From a bacterium (GTDB taxonomy: Bacteria > Bacteroidota > Ignavibacteria > Kapaibacteriales > UBA961), in NCBI GenBank assembly GCA_022844575.1, contig JALHLL010000186.1:1-6975 (forward strand): a DNA stretch of 6,975 nucleotides, read 5' to 3'. The notes below the pieces were generated by a model that was not told the origin of the DNA, did not search any database, and was given only the letters and a program-made list of their open reading frames with translations. This document shows, in pieces, positions 1 to 5,984 of the stretch; position 1 is the stretch's first letter; every line of letters starts with the position of its first letter. Both the position numbers and the translations under genes were made by a program.

Positions 1-1948
1 GTGCAAGTCCGCCCAATGGATTGGAAATAAAGTTTGAACGGCGATTATAGTAGGCATTGAGGGTAATAAACAATTCTTTTGTTATGATACCTTTATAGCC
101 GAATTCATAAGACATACTCACTTCCGGTTTAATATTGGGATTACCCAAATTCCACTGAGAAGCTGTTGTAATTCCTAATTTATTAACGCCTGTTAAAGCA
201 TTTACTAAAGAATCAATTTTTGCATAGTTGAATGCGCCGCCTGCTGGTGAACGTCTATTTATATCACCATAGCTCGGACGCAAGAACGAACGGTTAACCG
301 TTGCGCGTACCGTATGTCCCGATACCGGAGTGTACACTAAAGCTGCTTTCGGTGAAATCTGATCTTCAAAGAATGTAGAGCGGTCATAACGTAAAGCTCC
401 GACTATTTGAAGATTAGCCAAAAGAGAATATTCCGCTTGTCCGTACACACCGCTAAAGTTATTATGTAAGTTATCGGGGGAGAGTAACGGTAACGCCCCT
501 ACAATACTTGTATTTACATGCTGATATTCATGTGAAGCTCCGAGAATTACTTTTAACTTATCATCAAGCAAGTTATCATTCCATTGAGCATCCACAACAT
601 AAACATCGGAACGTTCGGCGGATGTAGCACGCGCATTCATTACTATTTGCGGTACGGGTGTATTACGGCGATACCAATGTCCCTGTACATTAAAATGAGG
701 TGAGTTATAAGCAAGTCGAGCAAAAGGTTTTTCTACTTCGGGAATAAGAATACGCCCTGTCTGATTGACAAAGTACTCATTACCATAATGCGAATACCCT
801 AATTCCCCAAGAACACGTTCATTATCGGAAAAATTATAATCGAAGCGTGCCGTACCGAAATAGTTATATGCATTTTTATGAGCATTGATTAAAGAATCCA
901 TATTCAAAATTCTATTGGGCATACCCAAACGGTAAGTACCTACAGGCCCGGAAGGAAGATCTGTAAGATCGGGAGCCAAACCCGGATATTCTAATGAACC
1001 TGTTACTGCCTGTCGTGAACGTACCCAAGATTGTCTTTGGGTAGAATATCCCGCATTTATTTTCAACGTAAGATTATCACCCACAGCCATTGCGTGTCGA
1101 CCATTTAGTCTAAATGTTTCATATTCACCACCAGTAACGGAAACCCTTGTGCCAAGAACATCACGTGGGGAAAAAGTTGTAATATTAATGACTCCATTAT
1201 AGGCATTTGAGCCATACAATGCCGAACCGGGTCCACGAACGACCTCTATACTCTTAATATCTGCCATATCGTTCTGAAAAGAATTCCACTCAACCAAGTT
1301 CAATAATGGCGTTGATGGGTCTCTACCATCAATAAGAACAAGCATTCTTCTGTTAATCGAATTGTTAAACCCGCGTGTATTTATACTAAAATCATTCATA
1401 CCCGATTGTGCAACATCAACTCCCTGCAATCCCTCCAATGTTTTACCGATTTGCCCATGCGAAGTTGCTTTTTTTAGGTCTTCGGGTAAAATGACCGAAA
1501 TAGCCGCAGGTGCTTCGGTAATCTTTTGCTCACGCCTTGCTGCACCGTAAACGGTTACTTCCTGCAACCGCGATTCTTCCTGAGGTAAATGGAAAATTAT
1601 AGTAGAGGTTTTACCTTCAAGAACTTCAACAACCGTACCTGTCCTCTTCCACCCGAATAACTGTGCCGTTACGCGGTATTTGCCTACATCCAAATCATCA
1701 ATAATAACTTGACCATTTGCAGGTGTACGCATACTTTTCAAAGGTCGGCTTATCGGTAATGATAAAACTTCCCCACGCAAACTACCGCCATTCGTAAAGC
1801 GTTCTAATTGAATTACAGCATCGGGTAGTGGAACGGAATTACCTTTCACCGTAACGGAAAGACTGCCACCCGCCAAAGATTTAAGCGGAGTGACAAGACA
1901 AAATATCATTGCTAAGGCAGCTAAAAAGTAAATTTCGGAACTTCTCAT
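1..1948 (-). CDS. TonB-dependent outer-membrane receptor, C-terminus cut by window edge
   Basis: Outer-membrane active transporter that would import a bound ligand using TonB/ExbBD energy. The frame is open without interruption from the ATG at 1948-1946 to the left edge (649 residues). Residues 1-28 form a signal peptide (hydrophobic core LAALAMIFCLV, likely cleavage after SLA). Residues about 30-125 look like a carboxypeptidase-regulatory-type beta domain, common at the N-terminus of Bacteroidota receptors. A TonB-box-like EVTVY is at 130-134. The plug follows, with NTRGFN (190-195), LVLIDGR (203-209), VEVVRGPGSALYG (around 234-246) and NGVINI (251-256). The rest is beta-barrel strands, including NPNIKPE (603-609), a motif usually found in the last quarter of the barrel, so perhaps 100-150 residues are missing. 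The start is supported by a good GGAG site 8 bases upstream and by the signal peptide. It is divergent from hutU. The substrate cannot be read from the sequence; a CirA/vitamin B12/siderophore-type receptor is equally possible. Confidence 0.93.
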   Translation of the reverse strand, partial: MRSSEIYFLAALAMIFCLVTPLKSLAGGSLSVTVKGNSVPLPDAVIQLERFTNGGSLRGEVLSLPISRPLKSMRTPANGQVIIDDLDVGKYRVTAQLFGWKRTGTVVEVLEGKTSTIIFHLPQEESRLQEVTVYGAARREQKITEAPAAISVILPEDLKKATSHGQIGKTLEGLQGVDVAQSGMNDFSINTRGFNNSINRRMLVLIDGRDPSTPLLNLVEWNSFQNDMADIKSIEVVRGPGSALYGSNAYNGVINITTFSPRDVLGTRVSVTGGEYETFRLNGRHAMAVGDNLTLKINAGYSTQRQSWVRSRQAVTGSLEYPGLAPDLTDLPSGPVGTYRLGMPNRILNMDSLINAHKNAYNYFGTARFDYNFSDNERVLGELGYSHYGNEYFVNQTGRILIPEVEKPFARLAYNSPHFNVQGHWYRRNTPVPQIVMNARATSAERSDVYVVDAQWNDNLLDDKLKVILGASHEYQHVNTSIVGALPLLSPDNLHNNFSGVYGQAEYSLLANLQIVGALRYDRSTFFEDQISPKAALVYTPVSGHTVRATVNRSFLRPSYGDINRRSPAGGAFNYAKIDSLVNALTGVNKLGITTASQWNLGNPNIKPEVSMSYEFGYKGIITKELFITLNAYYNRRSNFISNPLGGLA

Positions 1949-1956
1949 TGAAGAAT

Positions 1957-1960
1957 CTCC
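1957..1960 (-). promoter_or_regulatory. Ribosome binding site of the TonB receptor
   Basis: On the minus strand GGAG is followed by ATTCTTCA and then ATG, giving a spacing of 8 bases. It is the only clear Shine-Dalgarno sequence in the window and fixes the receptor start at 1948. Confidence 0.7.
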
Positions 1961-1974
1961 AAATATGAAAAAAT

Positions 1975-1994
1975 TTGACTGACTAATCGGTCAA
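1975..1994. promoter_or_regulatory. Candidate operator: 20-bp imperfect palindrome
   Basis: TTGACTGACTAATCGGTCAA matches its own reverse complement at 8 of 10 base pairs, with TTGAC/GTCAA outer arms. It lies between the receptor's predicted -7 motif (1998-2005) and its ribosome binding site, over the expected transcription start, where a repressor would block initiation. The size and layout resemble operators of TetR-family dimers; that family assignment is inference, and no regulator gene is in the window. Confidence 0.45.
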
Positions 1995-1997
1995 TTA

Positions 1998-2005
1998 CAA
2001 AATTA
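1998..2005 (-). promoter_or_regulatory. Predicted -7 promoter element for the TonB receptor
   Basis: TAATTTTG on the minus strand fits the Bacteroidota -7 consensus TAnnTTTG exactly and lies 49 bases before the receptor ATG. No convincing -33 TTTG/TTG element was found at the expected distance, so the call rests on the -7 match and its position. Predicted initiation is near 1990. Confidence 0.45.
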
Positions 2006-2074
2006 CGAAAATTATAATCGTCCATTCTGTTAAATCATAAATGTCCGCACTCATCAGTACTTCAACAATACACG

Positions 2075-2082
2075 TAATTTTG
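2075..2082 (+). promoter_or_regulatory. Predicted -7 promoter element for hutU
   Basis: TAATTTTG on the plus strand is an exact TAnnTTTG match and lies 37 bases before the hutU ATG, giving a predicted leader of about 30 bases. A clear -33 element is not visible upstream. The same core occurs in inverted orientation for the receptor gene. Confidence 0.45.
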
Positions 2083-2091
2083 TATAACAAA
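2079..2091. promoter_or_regulatory. Possible hutU operator, TTTGT-ATA-ACAAA dyad
   Basis: A perfect 5+5 dyad (TTTGT, 3-base spacer, ACAAA) overlaps the predicted hutU -7 motif and start point. TTGT...ACAA half-sites around a TA-rich centre recall sites of GntR-family HutC repressors in proteobacteria. In AT-rich DNA such a short dyad can occur by chance, so this is a weak call. Confidence 0.25.
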
Positions 2092-2119
2092 TACCGAAAC
2101 AAAAGCAGGGATAAATTTT

Positions 2120-3766
2120 ATGCGAACAGTGAAATCACCGCGAGGTAGCACCTTAACATGTAAAAACTGGCAGATAGAAGCAGCATATCGTATGATTCAG
2201 AATAATCTCGATCCGGAAAATGCCGAAAAGCCGGAAGAACTTATCGTATATGGCGGTTTGGGCAAAGCAGCAAGAAATTGGGAATGTTTCGATGCGATTT
2301 TATCTTCGTTAAAGAACCTTAATCCCGATGAAACTTTATTGGTACAGTCCGGCAAACCCGTAGGAATCATAAAAACACATACGGATGCACCGCGAGTTAT
2401 TATTGCAAATTCCAATCTTGTAGGCAAATGGGCAAATTGGGATGAATTTCACCGTTTGGATAAACTCGGACTCATGATGTACGGACAAATGACTGCCGGC
2501 TCATGGATCTATATAGGTACGCAAGGAATTTTACAAGGAACATATGAAACCTTTGCCGAATGTGCTCGCCAACATTTCGGCGGCACTCTTGCCGGCAGAT
2601 TATTAGTAACGGCAGGGCTTGGCGGCATGGGTGGAGCACAACCTTTGGCGGCAACATTTTGCGGTGCAGTGGCTTTATGCGTGGAAATTGATGAATCGCG
2701 TATTGATAAACGTATTCATGATAAATATTGCGATGTAAAGGCATTTACGTTGGATGAGGCAATGGAGATTGCACAAAAACACATACAAGAAAAAACACCT
2801 ATTTCTATCGGATTACTCGGCAATATTGCCGAAATTCTTCCGGAAATGATACAACGCAATATCATCCCCGATGTACTCACCGATCAAACTTCTGCTCATG
2901 ATCCATTATGGGGATACTATCCGATAGGATTATCGAAGCAGGAAGCCGATATACTTAGAGAACAAAACCGCGATGAATATATGTCACGTGTATTCGATTC
3001 AATATGCGTGCATGTACATACTATGATTGAAATGCAAAAGCGTGGAGCTATTACATTCGATTATGGTAATAATCTGCGTGGTATGGCAAAAGAACATGGG
3101 GTTGAGAATGCCTTCGATTATCCCGGTTTTGTTCCGGCATATATTCGTCCGCTTTTTTGTGATGGCAAAGGACCATTCCGATGGGTTGCTCTTTCGGGTG
3201 ACCCGAATGATATAGCCGTGACGGATAAGGCAATAATGGAACTTTTTCCTGAAGATACCGCCTTACATAATTGGATTAACAAAGCATCGAACTCGCTTCG
3301 TTTTCAGGGTTTACCTGCCAGAATTTGCTGGCTCGGATATGGTGACCGTGCAAAAGCCGGTAAACTCTTTAATGATTTGGTACGTGACGGTAAGGTTTCC
3401 GCACCCATCGTTATAGGCAGAGATCATTTGGATTGCGGTTCCGTTGCCTCACCCAATAGAGAAACGGAAGCAATGAAAGATACAACAGATGCCGTAGCAG
3501 ATTGGGTATATCTGAACTTTGCGCTTAATGCCATCGGCGGAGCAACATGGGTTTCATTACATCATGGCGGGGGTGTGGGTATGGGTTATTCCCTACATGC
3601 GGGCATGGTGATTGTTGCCGATGGGACTCCTGAAGCGGAAGCACGTTTAGAAAGAGTACTAACATACGATCCGTTTATGGGCATTATACGCCACACGGAT
3701 GCAGGATATGAAAGAGCACAAGAAAATGCACAAAAATTCGGTGTTCAAATCCCAATGATGAAATAA
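2120..3766 (+). CDS. hutU: Urocanate hydratase (urocanase)
   Basis: Cytosolic, tightly NAD+-dependent enzyme that hydrates urocanate to 4-imidazolone-5-propionate, the second step of histidine degradation (EC 4.2.1.49). The 548 residues are close to the usual 550-560. Visible family blocks are YGGLGKAARNW (44-54), LVQSGKPVG, the glycine-rich NAD+ segment TAGLGGMGGAQPL (164-176), DQTSAHDPLWGYYP, FDYGNN, FPGFVPAYIRPLFC-like sequence, and the urocanase signature FQGLPARICW (395-404). Cys403 in that signature corresponds to catalytic Cys410 of the Pseudomonas putida enzyme. GRDHLDCGSVASPNRETE (433-450) and SLHHGGGVGMGYS follow. No key residue appears missing. A weak AGCAGGG about 8 bases upstream supports the ATG at 2120, and the N-terminus aligns with known urocanases from SPRGS onward. 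It is transcribed away from the TonB receptor and ends at a strong terminator, so it looks monocistronic. hutH, hutI and hutG/ftcD are not in the window. Confidence 0.97.
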   Translation: MRTVKSPRGSTLTCKNWQIEAAYRMIQNNLDPENAEKPEELIVYGGLGKAARNWECFDAILSSLKNLNPDETLLVQSGKPVGIIKTHTDAPRVIIANSNLVGKWANWDEFHRLDKLGLMMYGQMTAGSWIYIGTQGILQGTYETFAECARQHFGGTLAGRLLVTAGLGGMGGAQPLAATFCGAVALCVEIDESRIDKRIHDKYCDVKAFTLDEAMEIAQKHIQEKTPISIGLLGNIAEILPEMIQRNIIPDVLTDQTSAHDPLWGYYPIGLSKQEADILREQNRDEYMSRVFDSICVHVHTMIEMQKRGAITFDYGNNLRGMAKEHGVENAFDYPGFVPAYIRPLFCDGKGPFRWVALSGDPNDIAVTDKAIMELFPEDTALHNWINKASNSLRFQGLPARICWLGYGDRAKAGKLFNDLVRDGKVSAPIVIGRDHLDCGSVASPNRETEAMKDTTDAVADWVYLNFALNAIGGATWVSLHHGGGVGMGYSLHAGMVIVADGTPEAEARLERVLTYDPFMGIIRHTDAGYERAQENAQKFGVQIPMMK

Positions 3767-3803
3767 TGGTACGCATATATTTACAATAATGTATATAGTT
3801 TTT

Positions 3804-3841
3804 AATACCTTAGTTACTATATCGACTAAGGTATTTTTTTT
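3804..3841 (+). terminator. Rho-independent terminator after hutU
   Basis: A perfect 11-bp stem, AATACCTTAGT (3804-3814) with ACTAAGGTATT (3825-3835), has a 10-base loop and an uninterrupted run of eight T at 3834-3841. On the opposite strand no T-run follows the stem, so it acts only on plus-strand transcripts. It lies 37 bases after the hutU stop and just 5 bases before the next start codon. Confidence 0.85.
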
Positions 3842-3846
3842 ACGAT

Positions 3847-4884
3847 ATGAAAGATTTTCTGATAATAGGCGGAGGACTTGCGGGAATATTAACCGCTTAT
3901 AATCTTTTGCTTCGTGATAATTCGCTTACCATAAAAATTATTGATAATTCTTTTGATTCGGCAGCATGGCGTGTAGCCGCAGGTATTATTAACCCCGTAA
4001 GCGGAAAAAGAATTGTAAAAACCATAAATGCAGAAGATATACTTTCTTCCATTATAGCACTTAATACTCTTCTATCCGAGCAATCGGGAAAGACATTTTT
4101 CCACCCTAAACCCATCATAAGAATTTTTCGCGACAATACGGAACAAAATGCTTGGATTAGAAAGTTAGATAATACGGCGGAATATGAAGAATGGATTGAG
4201 AAATATGATACCTCTTTTCTCCATGCTCCCTATGGTTGCGGTATAATAAAAAAGGGCGGCTATTTGGATATTAGAGGTCTTCTTAAAACAATGATGCACA
4301 CTATTGCCGATAAAGTAATTTTCCAGACATCAACATTCGGTGCAAACCCATATAATAATACTCATTATACGAAGGAAGCACAAACAGTTATAATGTGTTA
4401 CGGTTGGGAAATGATGTATAATCCTTTATGGTCTTTTTTACCCTTCGCACCATTTAAGGGCGAAGTATTAACCGTAAAAATACCTAAGCAATTATCCGAT
4501 GAGTTCATTCTTAATAATGGTACATATTTTCTTCCGCTTCACAATGGCACAGCAAGAATCGGGGCTACGATAGAACATAATCAACTTGATTATATGCCCA
4601 CGGAAAAATCCAAAAATAAATTATTACAAGATTTTTTTTCGATGACGGGAATTAAACCCGAAGTAGTAGATCATAAGGCAGGTATTCGTCCGGGAATTGA
4701 AGACCGTTATCCCGTTATAGGAAGACACCCTCACCATAACAATATATTTATTCTTAATGGGCTTGGCGGACGCGGGGCTTTTTATGCACCGTACTGCTCA
4801 TCATTACTCGCCGATTTTTTGCTTTCGGAAAAAGAAATTCCCGCACAATATTCCGTTCACCGCTATTATCATCTTTATCGCTGA
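3847..4884 (+). CDS. FAD-dependent oxidoreductase, DAO/glycine-oxidase-like family
   Basis: Probable soluble flavoprotein of the D-amino-acid-oxidase (DAO) superfamily, expected to oxidise an amine or amino-acid-like substrate; the substrate is not identifiable. The N-terminus FLIIGGGLAG holds the Rossmann GxGxxG (G8, G10, G13), and D33 in IIDNS ends the second strand where the adenosine ribose is bound. AAGIINPVSGKR (44-55) is a conserved early block in Bacteroidota homologues. The C-terminal FAD-contact region AGIRPGIEDRYPVIG and ILNGLGGRG (around 278-310) is typical of DAO enzymes. At 345 residues it is the usual single-domain length, with no signal peptide. The ATG at 3847 leaves the full nucleotide-binding strand intact, but no Shine-Dalgarno precedes it and the hutU terminator ends 5 bases upstream, so expression needs read-through, a local promoter or near-leaderless initiation. 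A ThiO-like or MnmC-C-like role is possible; neither can be supported over the other. Confidence 0.82.
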   Translation: MKDFLIIGGGLAGILTAYNLLLRDNSLTIKIIDNSFDSAAWRVAAGIINPVSGKRIVKTINAEDILSSIIALNTLLSEQSGKTFFHPKPIIRIFRDNTEQNAWIRKLDNTAEYEEWIEKYDTSFLHAPYGCGIIKKGGYLDIRGLLKTMMHTIADKVIFQTSTFGANPYNNTHYTKEAQTVIMCYGWEMMYNPLWSFLPFAPFKGEVLTVKIPKQLSDEFILNNGTYFLPLHNGTARIGATIEHNQLDYMPTEKSKNKLLQDFFSMTGIKPEVVDHKAGIRPGIEDRYPVIGRHPHHNNIFILNGLGGRGAFYAPYCSSLLADFLLSEKEIPAQYSVHRYYHLYR

Positions 4885-4942
4885 TTTTGTAAAAACAAAA
4901 AAGCCGAAACTCTTATGAGCTTCGGCTTAGTCTTTTACAAAA
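4885..4942. terminator. Bidirectional terminator between convergent genes, two-tier hairpin
   Basis: The inner stem AAGCCGAA (4901-4908) pairs with TTCGGCTT (4921-4928) and can extend by a CTC/GAG step past one mismatch. The outer arms TTTTGTAAAA (4885-4894) and TTTTACAAAA (4933-4942) are also perfectly complementary. Read on the minus strand the inner stem is followed by TTTTTTGTTTTT, a strong release signal for the collar-protein gene. On the plus strand the tail AGTCTTTTAC is weaker but usable for the oxidoreductase gene. Confidence 0.8.
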
Positions 4943-4950
4943 AGTAACGA

Positions 4951-5943
4951 TTAGTAACGCACTTTAATCAAATAATTAACCGCCGCATTTACCGGACGTG
5001 TCTCCGATAAACCACCGCCAGTGCTTGATGTTGCAGTATTCGTATAGTTAATGGTATGCGAATGATTACCATTATTAAGCATAGCCGACTGAAGCACGGA
5101 CACTGGACTAGTTCCATCATAAGTTACATCGACAGGAATTGTATTTAAGGTAATATTATGATCTCCCGTAGGGGTATTCGACTTATCATAATCGTGCGTG
5201 TGTGCTGCAAAACCACTTGCCTGAACATTACCTATAGCCCTACTTGCAGTCGGATCATATGTCCCCAAAGGATCAGTACCTCTTAGGAATAATCCGCGCA
5301 AGTCAGGTAAGCTAGCCGAACCGATTACACTTTGCAATGCCGTTTTTTCCGCAGTAAACAATACATCATCACTTATGGAAGCGATTGTTCTGCCATCGCA
5401 AAGGAACCAACCCCCTAGTTCTAAAGTAGCCGCAGTTGCAGCGGTTCCGTAAAACGGTATAATTGTACCGATGGGAGGATTGGTATTCGCTTGACTTGTA
5501 TAGAATTCCTTCTCTTCAAATGGAGTACCTGTACCCGCTCCATTAAGATAAATACGTGCTGTAAGCTTCTTACGTGTTTGAGCTATTCCCACCATGACAT
5601 ATGTGACTTTGCCCGATGTAGCATCGAAAGTAAAATGCGTGGTCGGAACTAAGTTCAGAAAGTTATACACAGGTGTAACCAAATCATCGCTATAGTAAAC
5701 CCGAAATGCAATCTGCGTAAAGTCATCGGGCGTTTTCAAAACTTCATTAGCGGTATAATCGATAGGTGTAGCCGGAGTAGAGTTACCATCGCAATCTACA
5801 GCGGCAGCCGGCGTAACCTGTTTGGTTACTTCACGCACTAAAAAGGTTTGGAACTCGAAATCTTCGGCAGATGCATTAAATGAAACTGCAATGCACAGAA
5901 TTAAAAATGTTAGAATTGAACAGAACTTATAAATTGTTTTCAT
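4951..5943 (-). CDS. Secreted protein with phage tail collar domain
   Basis: Exported protein of unknown role, probably a surface or extracellular fibre component (330 residues). Residues 1-26 are a signal peptide (MKTIYKF, hydrophobic core, cleavage after ASA). Residues 27-155 are an unrecognised, probably beta-rich domain. Residues about 157-225 form a tail-collar domain (microcystin-dependent-protein type): GTIIPFYG from 159, GGWFLCDG around W179, LPDLRG (212-217) and FLRGTDP. The C-terminal part has HTH (248-250), HSH (294-296) and the ending ETRPVNAAVNYLIKVRY, typical of collar/short-tail-fibre proteins; in phage fibres HxH motifs bind metal along a trimer axis. The frame is open to a TTG at 5970, but the ATG at 5943 begins the signal peptide directly, so it is preferred. 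The upstream minus-strand gene ends 41 bases away, which suggests an operon. No other phage structural gene is present, and a Sec signal argues for a cellular rather than virion protein. Confidence 0.82.
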   Translation of the reverse strand: MKTIYKFCSILTFLILCIAVSFNASAEDFEFQTFLVREVTKQVTPAAAVDCDGNSTPATPIDYTANEVLKTPDDFTQIAFRVYYSDDLVTPVYNFLNLVPTTHFTFDATSGKVTYVMVGIAQTRKKLTARIYLNGAGTGTPFEEKEFYTSQANTNPPIGTIIPFYGTAATAATLELGGWFLCDGRTIASISDDVLFTAEKTALQSVIGSASLPDLRGLFLRGTDPLGTYDPTASRAIGNVQASGFAAHTHDYDKSNTPTGDHNITLNTIPVDVTYDGTSPVSVLQSAMLNNGNHSHTINYTNTATSSTGGGLSETRPVNAAVNYLIKVRY

Positions 5944-5984
5944 AGTATTTCTTTGTTTTTTGTTAGACAATGATAGTAGATGAA

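Larger units (their letters stand above)
1996..2084. repeat. Exact 12-bp inverted repeat framing the divergent promoter region
   Basis: TACAAAATTACG at 1996-2007 is the exact reverse complement of CGTAATTTTGTA at 2073-2084. The arms are separated by 65 bases. Each arm contains TAATTTTG oriented toward the gene it would serve (receptor on the minus strand, hutU on the plus strand). The arms may be duplicated promoter cores or paired binding sites for one regulator. The identity stops abruptly outside the 12 bases. Confidence 0.6.

Noticed and set aside
1362..1550. Plus-strand 62-codon ORF inside the receptor gene
   Set aside because: It lies antisense to the conserved plug domain of the TonB receptor, which is unbroken across this stretch; it is a shadow frame.
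1992..2019. Tandem A/T-rich units (ACAAAATT, ACGAAAATT) in the divergent promoter
   Set aside because: They are too short and too AT-rich to separate from background composition; only the exact 12-bp inverted repeat was kept.
2197..2744. Two minus-strand ORFs opposite hutU
   Set aside because: They are antisense to strongly conserved urocanase blocks, carry no recognisable domain and have no ribosome binding site.
5944..5970. TTG start at 5970 that would add nine residues (MSNKKQRNT) to the collar protein
   Set aside because: The ATG at 5943 starts a textbook signal peptide; the extra residues would place a charged stretch before it, and no Shine-Dalgarno precedes the TTG.
5968..5975. TATCATTG on the minus strand as a separate promoter for the collar-protein gene
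   Set aside because: It has one mismatch to TAnnTTTG and no -33 element, and the upstream gene is only 41 bp away in the same direction, so co-transcription explains it better.
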